DNA of 64,000 bases from Streptomyces xanthii (lineage in GTDB: Bacteria; Actinomycetota; Actinomycetes; Streptomycetales; Streptomycetaceae). The translations under genes and the position numbers were made by a program. Positions 1 through 6,470 of the stretch are shown here, one piece after another; within the stretch, counting starts at the first letter, position 1; each line of letters opens with the position of its first letter. Location of the stretch: NCBI RefSeq assembly GCF_014621695.1, contig NZ_CP061281.1:186001-250000 (forward strand). Reading direction: 5' to 3'. The notes under the pieces are model-generated. The model was given only the letters and a program-made list of their open reading frames with translations, was not told where the DNA came from and made no database searches.

Positions 1-1
1 C

Positions 2-355
2 ATCGCCGGAGGCACCGGCATCACACCGCTGCGCACCCTGTTCGAGACCCTGCCCGCCCGGCCCGGCGACCTGACCCTCCTCTACCGCGCCCGAACCCCC
101 GACGAACTGGCGCTGCGCGGAGAGCTCGAGGCCATCGCCGCGCGGCGCCAGGCCCGCCTGGTGTACGCGCTCAACACTCCCGAAGGCCGCCGCGCCCCGA
201 TCACGGCGGACGGTCTGCGCGCGCTGCTCCCCGACATCGAGCGCCACGACGTCTACCTGTGCGGCCCGCCCGGACTCGCACAGGCCGCGTACGACGCCCT
301 GCGCACCGCCGGAGTCCCGGCATCCCGCATCCACCACGAGTCGTTCGAACTGTGA
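2..355 (+). CDS. Ferredoxin/ferric-reductase-type flavin oxidoreductase, C-terminal part (5' truncated by window)
   Basis: The frame is open from base 2 to the TGA at 353-355, so only the last 117 residues are present. They form the NAD(P)H-binding lobe of a ferredoxin-NADP reductase fold, with a GGTGITP loop at visible residues 3-9, a CGPPGL motif at 87-92 and a short ESFEL tail at the C-terminus. The upstream part, possibly ferric-reductase-like membrane helices, lies outside the window. The next two genes encode an FMN-binding protein and ApbE, which suggests this enzyme feeds electrons from NAD(P)H to a flavinylated partner. Family is clear; the electron acceptor is inferred. Confidence 0.85.
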   Translation: MAGGTGITPLRTLFETLPARPGDLTLLYRARTPDELALRGELEAIAARRQARLVYALNTPEGRRAPITADGLRALLPDIERHDVYLCGPPGLAQAAYDALRTAGVPASRIHHESFEL

Positions 356-363
356 GCCCCGCC

Positions 364-807
364 ATGCGCGCCCACTCGCTCCGCCGCACCCTGCTGACCT
401 GCGTCGCGACCGTCACCGTGACGGTCCTGGCGCTGTCCCTCAAACCGCACCACGTGGCCCCGGCCGCCGCGCCGGTCACGCAGCCGCCGCCGTCTTCGAG
501 CACGGGCGGCGGCACGAGTCCGGGTACCGGTACGCGGACGGTCACCGGATCGACGGTCCAGACCCGCTACGGACCGGTCCAGGTGCAGGTCACCCTGGAC
601 GGCTCGAAGATCACGTCGGCGCGCGCCCTCCAACAGCCGGACGGCGACAGCCGCAGCAGGGAGATCAACGCGTCCGCGATCCCCGTGCTCGTCCAGGAGA
701 CCGTCAAGGCGCAGAGCGCCCAGGTCGACGCGGTCTCGGGAGCGACGTACACGAGCGAGGGTTACATGACCTCGCTCCAGAGCGCGTTGGACCAGGCCCA
801 TGCCTGA
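364..807 (+). CDS. Exported FMN-binding domain protein (ApbE substrate)
   Basis: 147 residues. An N-terminal hydrophobic segment (about 9-27) with preceding arginines acts as signal or anchor. A Pro/Ser/Gly/Thr-rich linker (about 35-62) follows, then an FMN_bind domain. The motif DAVSGAT at residues 122-128 fits the flavinylation consensus Dxx(s/t)gAT, in which ApbE attaches FMN to the last Thr (T128 here). The ATG at 364 was chosen because it lies 8 bases after the preceding stop and gives a signal sequence; an upstream in-frame extension would overlap the reductase gene. The stop overlaps the apbE start by 8 bases, so the pair is probably translationally coupled. Likely an extracytoplasmic one-electron flavin carrier. 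Confidence 0.85.
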   Translation: MRAHSLRRTLLTCVATVTVTVLALSLKPHHVAPAAAPVTQPPPSSSTGGGTSPGTGTRTVTGSTVQTRYGPVQVQVTLDGSKITSARALQQPDGDSRSREINASAIPVLVQETVKAQSAQVDAVSGATYTSEGYMTSLQSALDQAHA

Positions 808-1597
808 GCCGGGAGGGTCCCCCGGCCTGCGTCGCGTGGTGCGCACGATGGGCACGGTCTTCTCGTGCACGGTGCGCGACACCCCGAGCCCGGGGCTGCA
901 CCGGGCCCTGGACGAGGCCGAGGCACTGCTGCACCGCGCGGACGAGGTCTTCTCTCCGTACCGGCCCGACAGCGCGGTCTCGCTGGAGCGGGCGGGCGCC
1001 CCGGTGCCGAAGGCGTGGCGGGCGGAGGCCGACGAGGTCCGCGCCCTGTGCGAGGCCGCCGGATACGACACCGGGGGCCGGTTCGACGCCTGGTACGCCG
1101 GCCCGTACGACCCCAGCGGACTCGTCAAGGGATGGGCGGTCGAGCGCGCGGCCCGCCTGCTGCACGAGGCGGGAGCCGCGCACGTGTGCCTCAACGGCGG
1201 CGGCGACATCCAGCTGTACGGCGGCCCCTGGCGGGTCGGCATCGCCCACCCGCTGCGCCCGGACAGCTACGCGGCGGTCGTCGAGTCCGCCCAGGGTCCG
1301 CTCGCCCTCGCCACGTCCGGTCCCGCCGAGCGCGGCTGCCACATCATCGACCCGGACACGCAGGCCCCGCCCGGGAACGCCCTCGCGTCCCTGACCGTCC
1401 TGGCCTCCGGTCTGACCCGAGCCGACGTCCTGGCCACCGCCGCGTACGCGGTCGGCGCCGCAGGCGTCCGCGCATGGCTCGAGCAACAGCCGGGTGTGGC
1501 GGCGCTGGCGGTGGAGGAGGACGGCAGGGCATGGACGGCTCGGGGCATCGCGGCCCCGGATTTCACGATGCCCAGGATGCTGCGGAGGGTGGGCTGA
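800..1597 (+). CDS. apbE: FAD:protein FMN transferase (ApbE family)
   Basis: 265 residues. ApbE enzymes use FAD and Mg2+ to attach FMN covalently to a Thr in partner proteins. Visible family features are the N-terminal MGTVFS strand, a flavin-site segment DPSGLVKGWAVERA around residues 110-123, NGGGD near 133-137, HIIDP near 180 and the metal-site segment ADVLATAAY near 212-220. No clear signal peptide or lipobox is seen, unlike many ApbE lipoproteins. The ATG lies inside the end of the FMN_bind gene, and the two form an obvious enzyme-substrate pair with the reductase upstream. It converges on the next gene with a 3-base gap. Confidence 0.9.
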   Translation: MPEPGGSPGLRRVVRTMGTVFSCTVRDTPSPGLHRALDEAEALLHRADEVFSPYRPDSAVSLERAGAPVPKAWRAEADEVRALCEAAGYDTGGRFDAWYAGPYDPSGLVKGWAVERAARLLHEAGAAHVCLNGGGDIQLYGGPWRVGIAHPLRPDSYAAVVESAQGPLALATSGPAERGCHIIDPDTQAPPGNALASLTVLASGLTRADVLATAAYAVGAAGVRAWLEQQPGVAALAVEEDGRAWTARGIAAPDFTMPRMLRRVG

Positions 1598-1600
1598 GTG

Positions 1601-2209
1601 TCACGTGCCCCGTCCGTCCTCGCCGGTGTCCGGGCCACAGTCGTGCCGGGGCCTGCCGGACCAGACGGGTTCCACTTCCTCCCACTCCCGTTCCCAGGCG
1701 GCGAGCAGGTGCCGCTCGGTACGCCGACGCGCCAGGCGCAGACAGCCCAGCATGGTCAGCCCGGCGGTCGCCGTCACCAACGCCCCGCCGGAGAGGGCGC
1801 CCAGCGCCCGCCCGGCGACCGTCCCCGGAGGCTGTGCGGGTGCACCCGCGTCGTCGACCCAGAGCGGCACCGTCGCACCTTTGCCCGTTCCGAGCGGGAC
1901 ATCGATCTTCCCGGCGCGGGGCACGCCCGCGGGCTGCTCCCATCGCGCGGAGGCGACCGAACGCGGCTGGACCCCGTAGCGGGAACCGGGTTCGGGCAGG
2001 GTCCTGGCCGCCGCGGTCGTGACGGCGGTGACGTGATGCAGATGCGCGGCACGTTGGCTCTGGGCCTGTCCGTCGGCCCGCCACAGCGCGACCGCGGCCA
2101 CGACTCCGCACACCAGAGCGATCATCAGCACCCGCAGGCGGAGGGCGCGCCCCCGGGTTTCCTCCGTGGGCAGTGCGGGCTCGGCGCCCGGGACCTCGAG
2201 TCGTGACAT
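1601..2209 (-). CDS. Rv1733c-family two-helix membrane protein
   Basis: 202 residues. One transmembrane segment near residues 26-46 and a second near 135-158 flank an extracytoplasmic region. The basic/acidic tail contains WEREWEEVEPVWSGR. The layout and tail match the Rv1733c family, whose Mycobacterium tuberculosis member is a DosR-regulated membrane protein of unknown function. A GGGAGG ribosome site precedes the ATG at 2209. It is the third gene of an operon behind two universal stress proteins (22-base gap). A minimal relative with the same tail lies at 20122-20358. Biochemical function is unknown. Confidence 0.75.
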   Translation of the reverse strand: MSRLEVPGAEPALPTEETRGRALRLRVLMIALVCGVVAAVALWRADGQAQSQRAAHLHHVTAVTTAAARTLPEPGSRYGVQPRSVASARWEQPAGVPRAGKIDVPLGTGKGATVPLWVDDAGAPAQPPGTVAGRALGALSGGALVTATAGLTMLGCLRLARRRTERHLLAAWEREWEEVEPVWSGRPRHDCGPDTGEDGRGT

Positions 2210-2230
2210 GCCACGCCTCCCGATGTGGGG

Positions 2231-3091
2231 TCAGGTAGCGGACGCCGGTGGTCCGGTCCGAGGGACGACGATCACCGGGCAGTCGGCCTGGTGCAGCAGT
2301 CCGTGGGCGGTCGAGCCCAGGCCCAGACCCGTGAACCCCCCGTGCCCCCGGCGCCCGACGACCAGCGCGAGCGCCTCGTGCGCCGTCACCGCCAGCTGTT
2401 GCACCGGACGGCCCTTGAGGACCTCCTCGCTGATCTTCACGTCCGGGTGGCGCTCCGCAGCGCCGGCCATCACCTCGGCCAGTGCCCGCTGCCCGGCGTG
2501 TCCTTCCGCCAGGTCGTCGTCCTCGAAGAGCGGCCGGGGCCAGACCCATACGGCGCGCAGGTGCGCGCCGCGCAGACTCGCCTGGTCGGCCGCGAAGTCG
2601 ACCGCGGCCCGGCAGGACGCGCTGCCGTCGACGCCGACGACCACGGTCGGCGGGTGGTGCACGGCGTGCTCCGGGGACCGCACGACGGCGACGGGGCCGT
2701 CGGCCCTGGCGGTGAGCGGGAGGACGACCGAGCTCTCGGCGAGGACTTCCGCGAACCTGCCGAGACGACGTGAGCCCACGACGGTGAGCGTCGCGCGGGC
2801 TGCGCGTTCGCCCAGGACCGCGGCCGGCGGACCGTCGACGAGTTCCGTCACCGGCGACAGACCCGGGTGCAGGTCACGCAGCAGGTCGTCGGCGTCGGCG
2901 AGCGCGGAACCGGCCCGGACGCGCAGCGCGGCTCCATGGTTGACCGCGTCGTACGCGAGGTGGTCGTGGACGGGCGGCACCGCGCAGACCAGATGCAGCC
3001 GCAGGCCCCGGCATGTGGCTTCGTCGGCGGCCCAGAGCAGGGCCGGGACGGACAGTTCCCGGGGATCGACACCGACCACGACCTCGTTCAT
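2231..3091 (-). CDS. Tandem-domain universal stress protein
   Basis: 286 residues with two UspA folds (about 3-140 and 150-284). The C-terminal copy keeps the ATP-binding pattern G-x2-G-x9-G-S (GRRGHGG followed by LGS). The N-terminal copy has the weaker GSRRLGR. USPs of this type bind ATP and support survival under low oxygen or energy limitation. The start overlaps the stop of the upstream USP gene by 4 bases (ATGA), so they are co-translated. The closest relative in the window appears to be the USP at 9061-9921, with near-identical C-terminal wording (GRRG-GGYTG, HGLLH, CPVI). Confidence 0.9.
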   Translation of the reverse strand: MNEVVVGVDPRELSVPALLWAADEATCRGLRLHLVCAVPPVHDHLAYDAVNHGAALRVRAGSALADADDLLRDLHPGLSPVTELVDGPPAAVLGERAARATLTVVGSRRLGRFAEVLAESSVVLPLTARADGPVAVVRSPEHAVHHPPTVVVGVDGSASCRAAVDFAADQASLRGAHLRAVWVWPRPLFEDDDLAEGHAGQRALAEVMAGAAERHPDVKISEEVLKGRPVQQLAVTAHEALALVVGRRGHGGFTGLGLGSTAHGLLHQADCPVIVVPRTGPPASAT

Positions 3092-4005
3092 GTGCTCTCG
3101 CCGCCGGTCGGCTCCGCATGAGCCGTGGAGTGCGGCACGATCTGCACGGGGCAGTGGGCGTGATGGATCAGGGCGTGCGCCACGCGCCCCAGGGCGGGTC
3201 CGACGCCGAGCGGCCGTCCTCCCCTGCCCATCACGATCAGATCCGTGTGCTCGCTCGCCTGGATCAGGATGCCCGGAGTGCTCGTTCCGGGCTCCACATG
3301 GTGGGCGACCACGAGCTCCGGACAGGTCTCGCGGACCCGGTCGGCGAGGTCCTTGAGCGCCTGCACCCGCTTCTGCGCCATGCCGTCGAGGTCGTCGAGC
3401 ATCGTGGCGACCTCACCCACGTGCGTGAACACGTTCCACACGCTCACGAGCCGCAGCACGGCCTTGCGCGCCTCGGCCTCCGCCGCGGCGAGCAGCAGCC
3501 AGTCGAGATCCTCCGCATCATGCACCGCCGCGGTCACGGAGGCATGGTGCGGGCGATCCGCGTCTCCTCGTACGACGATGACGGGCCCCTGGGCACGGGC
3601 CGCCACGCCGAGACCGACCGAGCCGAGCATCAGTGCCGCGAATCCGCCGAGGCCACGGTTGCCGACCACGACCGTTCCCCGGCCGCCCGCCGCGGCGCGG
3701 AGCGCTGCGACGGGCTCCTGGCGGCTCAGTTCCCGTGTGACCGTGAGGCCCGGGTGTTCGGCTCCGACCGCCTCGGCGAGCTCGATGAGCAGATCCCGTC
3801 CGGCCTCCCGTACGTCCTGGATGGTGTCGGCGTCCGTGTACAGCATCCGCCGGTCCGTGTCCGTGGCATGGACGAGGTGCAGGGAGCACCCGCGCCGTTC
3901 GGCCTCCTCGGCCGCCCACAGCGCCGCCGCGTGTGCCGAGGGAGATCCGTCGACACCTGCCACGATGCTCCCGAGTTCCGCCTTCTCCGGGACCTTGTTC
4001 TCCAT
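3088..4005 (-). CDS. Tandem-domain universal stress protein, first gene of a three-gene operon
   Basis: 305 residues with two USP domains: a nucleotide loop GNRGLGGF in the first and GRGGRPLGVGP in the second. The ATG at 4005 has a strong GGAGGAG ribosome site 6 bases upstream; a longer open frame runs to 4257 but would run into the divergent gene's control region. It leads the operon USP, USP, Rv1733c-like. The intergenic space to the divergent USP at 4154 contains a DevR-like dyad centred about 63 bp upstream of this start. Tail residues past about 285 are low complexity. Confidence 0.9.
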   Translation of the reverse strand: MENKVPEKAELGSIVAGVDGSPSAHAAALWAAEEAERRGCSLHLVHATDTDRRMLYTDADTIQDVREAGRDLLIELAEAVGAEHPGLTVTRELSRQEPVAALRAAAGGRGTVVVGNRGLGGFAALMLGSVGLGVAARAQGPVIVVRGDADRPHHASVTAAVHDAEDLDWLLLAAAEAEARKAVLRLVSVWNVFTHVGEVATMLDDLDGMAQKRVQALKDLADRVRETCPELVVAHHVEPGTSTPGILIQASEHTDLIVMGRGGRPLGVGPALGRVAHALIHHAHCPVQIVPHSTAHAEPTGGEST

Positions 4006-4061
4006 GGCTCCTCCTGGAACGACACCTCTTACGCTCGCACTTCCGCGAATCCCGCAGACAT

Positions 4062-4075
4062 GGGCCGTTCGGTCC
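4062..4075. promoter_or_regulatory. Candidate DevR/OsdR-type box 1 (GGGCCGTTCGGTCC)
   Basis: A 14-bp imperfect dyad with half-sites GGGCC and GGTCC separated by four bases. It has the same length and spacing as the mycobacterial DosR core GGGACTWWAGTCCC. It lies in the 148-bp divergent region between two USP genes. Its centre is 85.5 bp upstream of the plus-strand start (4154) and 63.5 bp upstream of the minus-strand start (4005). Related dyads recur at 10012, 10053, 10074, 15179, 15200, 21015, 21098, 26049 and 26582. Binding by the DevR-like protein at 5763 is inferred. Confidence 0.55.
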
Positions 4076-4153
4076 AGAAAGAGGCCTGCCCGGCCCTGAT
4101 GCGAGAGCCGACGCGGACGGACGCTGGAGGTAGTCCCCTCAGGAGGTGCTCCC

Positions 4154-5008
4154 ATGACCACCCAGGTCGTCGTCGGCGTGGACGGATCCGAGGAGAGCGG
4201 AGCCGCCGTGTGCTGGGCCGCGCGGGATGCCGCACTGCGCGGGATCCCGCTGCGCATCGTGCACGTGGAGGAGCCTGCGGACCCGTCACAGACCCCCGAG
4301 CCCTACCTGCGGGAGGCGGCCGACCGGGCCGAGCGGCTCGTGCGGGAAGGCACGAAACTGGCTCGTGAGGAGGTGTCCGGTCTCGAGGTGAGCGGCGAGC
4401 AGCTGCACGGGCGAGTGGCCGAGTGGCTCACCGCCGCGGCCGACGAGTCGGATCTGATGGTTCTGGGGTCGCGGGGGCTGGGTGGGGTGCGCGGATTCGT
4501 CGCGGGCTCGACGTCGCTCGCCGTCGTCTCCCTGGCGCGCCGGCCCGTCGTTCTCGTGCGCGCACCCGGCCGGCCCCGAGCGGGCGACGCGGTGGTCGCG
4601 GGTGTCGACATCCGTGAAGCGTGCGAGCCGCTGCTGGAGTTCTCGTTCGCCGAGGCAGCGCGCAGGCAACTCCCGCTGCGATTCCTGCACACCTGGACCT
4701 TGCCCCTCTCGGACGGCCACGCGGCCATCGTGGACCCTGGCATAGGCGAGGAGCTGGGCGGCCACCTGCGTACCCGCCTCGACACGTTGCTGCTCCCCTG
4801 GCGGCAGCGGTACCCCGACGTGAAGGCCGTGAGCGCGGCGGTCGTCGGATCCGCCGCACATCAGATGGTCGAGGCCTCACAGGATGCGGGACTGGTGGTC
4901 GTGGGCCGCCGTGACCGCACGGTGCCGGTCGGCCCGCACCTCGGTCATGTCGCCCACGCCGTCATCCATCACAGCCCCGCGCCGGTCGCCGTCGTGCCGC
5001 TGGCCTGA
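4154..5008 (+). CDS. Tandem-domain universal stress protein
   Basis: 284 residues. The first USP domain begins TTQVVVGVDGSEESG and carries the ATP loop GSRGLGGVRGF followed by AGS. The second domain has the degenerate loop GRRDRTVPVGP. An AGGAGGTG ribosome site lies just before the ATG. It heads a two-gene operon with the CBS-BON gene 45 bases downstream. It is clearly paralogous to the USP at 21197-22057 (shared GHVAHA-IHHSP and PVAVVP ending), which also once had a CBS-BON gene behind it. Confidence 0.9.
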   Translation: MTTQVVVGVDGSEESGAAVCWAARDAALRGIPLRIVHVEEPADPSQTPEPYLREAADRAERLVREGTKLAREEVSGLEVSGEQLHGRVAEWLTAAADESDLMVLGSRGLGGVRGFVAGSTSLAVVSLARRPVVLVRAPGRPRAGDAVVAGVDIREACEPLLEFSFAEAARRQLPLRFLHTWTLPLSDGHAAIVDPGIGEELGGHLRTRLDTLLLPWRQRYPDVKAVSAAVVGSAAHQMVEASQDAGLVVVGRRDRTVPVGPHLGHVAHAVIHHSPAPVAVVPLA

Positions 5009-5053
5009 ACACATCGTGCCGAATCCGGAGAGGACACCGAGGAGGTGGCCCTG

Positions 5054-5698
5054 ATGCACACCGAACCCGCCGTGCCGTACACGGTCAGTGACGTCATGAC
5101 GCACACGGCGGTGGCGATCGGCGAGAACGCCCCGTACAAGGAGATCGTCGCCCTCATGGACCAGTGGAAGGTGAGCGCCCTGCCCGTGCTCGCCGGCGAG
5201 GGACGCGTCATCGGCGTCGTCTCCGAGGCGGATCTCCTGGTCAAGGAGTCCTTCAGAGGGAAGGATCCACGGCCTGAGGATTTCGCCGCAGCGGCCAAGG
5301 CGGGAGCGGTGCGCGCCGGGGAACTCATGTCCAGCCCCGCGGTGACCGTGCACGCGAACGCGACCCTGGCCGAAGCCGCCCGGATCATGGCCCAGCGCAA
5401 GGTGAAACGCCTGCCGGTGGTGAACGACATCGGCCTCCTCGAAGGCATCTGCAGCCGGAGCGACCTGCTCAAGGTGTTCCTGCGCGAGGACGCCGAGATC
5501 GCCGCGGAGATCCGCCGCACCGTCCTCGCCTCCGACGCCCTGGCCGGGCTCTCCGTCACCGTCGACGAAGGCGTGGCCACCGTGCGGGGCGCGCTCACCG
5601 ACCGTTCTCTCGTGCCGCTCGTCGCCCGGGCGATCCAGGGTATGGAGGGGGTAGTCGCTGTCCGGCTCGAGCTCGCCTCCCACCGGGACACCGTCTGA
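5054..5698 (+). CDS. CBS-pair plus BON domain protein
   Basis: 214 residues. Two CBS motifs (about 8-62 and 87-145; [25 protein letters not shown], then GELMSSPAVTVHA, KRLPVVN) form an adenylate-sensing Bateman module. A BON domain (about 150-208) may contact membranes or ligands. Start at ATG 5054 because GGAGG lies 8 bases ahead; an in-frame GTG at 5045 overlaps that site. CBS proteins are also DosR targets in mycobacteria (hypoxic response protein 1), though those lack BON. Probably co-transcribed with the upstream USP. Confidence 0.88.
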   Translation: MHTEPAVPYTVSDVMTHTAVAIGENAPYKEIVALMDQWKVSALPVLAGEGRVIGVVSEADLLVKESFRGKDPRPEDFAAAAKAGAVRAGELMSSPAVTVHANATLAEAARIMAQRKVKRLPVVNDIGLLEGICSRSDLLKVFLREDAEIAAEIRRTVLASDALAGLSVTVDEGVATVRGALTDRSLVPLVARAIQGMEGVVAVRLELASHRDTV

Positions 5699-5706
5699 CG
5701 GACAAT

Positions 5707-5739
5707 GTCGGTAGGGCGCGCACGACGCGTCCCACCGAC
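5707..5739. terminator. Imperfect hairpin between CBS-BON gene and devR
   Basis: Arms GTCGGTAGGGCGCG and CGCGTCCCACCGAC pair with two mismatches around a short CACGA loop. It lies 8 bases after the CBS-BON stop and 24 bases before the response regulator start. No T-tract follows, so it may be a Rho-independent-like attenuator, an mRNA-stabilising stem or an operator rather than a strong terminator. Confidence 0.45.
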
Positions 5740-5762
5740 CGTTTCCGGCTTCAGGGGGCGCG

Positions 5763-6455
5763 ATGAACGAGCAATCGGCAGCGATTACGTCCGGGCCGGC
5801 CACCCGGGTCTTCCTTGTGGACGACCACGAGGTCGTCCGCCGGGGCCTGCGTGACCTGATCGACGACGAGCCCGACCTCCAGGTGGTCGGTGAGGCCTCC
5901 ACGGCGGGCCAGGCGCTGGCCCGGGGCCCGGCCCTCGCGCCCGACGTGGCCGTCCTCGACGTGCGACTGCCCGACGGGGACGGGATCGGGGTGTGCCGGG
6001 AGCTGCGGTCCCGGATGCCCGGCCTGGCCTGCCTGATGCTGACCTCGTTCGACGACGACGACGCCCTGCTCGACGCCATCATGGCCGGAGCCGCCGGCTA
6101 CGTCCTCAAGCAGATCCAGGGTCCCGACCTCGTCTCGGCCGTACGCACCGTGGCCACCGGCCAGTCCATGCTCGACCCCGCCACGACCGCCCGCCTCATG
6201 CACTCCCTGCGCGACCCCGAAACCGCGAAGTCCGCGGAGGACGAGCGCCTCGCAGCCCTGTCCGAACGGGAACGTTCCGTCCTCGACCTCATCGGCGAGG
6301 GGCTCACCAACCGGCAGATCGCCCAGCGGCTCTACCTCTCCGAGAAGACGGTCAAGAACCACATCTCCCGCCTGCTCGGCAAACTCAGCGTCGAACGCCG
6401 CGTCCAGGCCGCCGTGATCGCCGCACATGCCCATGAGGAGCACACCGACACCTGA
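5763..6455 (+). CDS. devR: DevR/DosR/OsdR-type NarL-family response regulator
   Basis: 230 residues. The receiver domain (about 14-130) has the acidic pair D20-D21, the phospho-acceptor D66 in AVLDVRLPDG, MLTSF with the switch Thr near 94 and YVLKQI with the conserved Lys near 116. A LuxR-type helix-turn-helix occupies about 165-215 (GLTNRQIAQRLYLSEKTVKN). The FLVDDHEVVRRGL and VAVLDVRLPDG segments match M. tuberculosis DosR as I know it closely. No sensor kinase gene lies beside it or anywhere in the window, unlike the adjacent OsdK-OsdR pair of S. coelicolor. It probably governs the surrounding stress genes through the 14-bp dyads listed here. Confidence 0.9.
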   Translation: MNEQSAAITSGPATRVFLVDDHEVVRRGLRDLIDDEPDLQVVGEASTAGQALARGPALAPDVAVLDVRLPDGDGIGVCRELRSRMPGLACLMLTSFDDDDALLDAIMAGAAGYVLKQIQGPDLVSAVRTVATGQSMLDPATTARLMHSLRDPETAKSAEDERLAALSERERSVLDLIGEGLTNRQIAQRLYLSEKTVKNHISRLLGKLSVERRVQAAVIAAHAHEEHTDT

Positions 6456-6470
6456 CGGTGCCCGAGGTCA

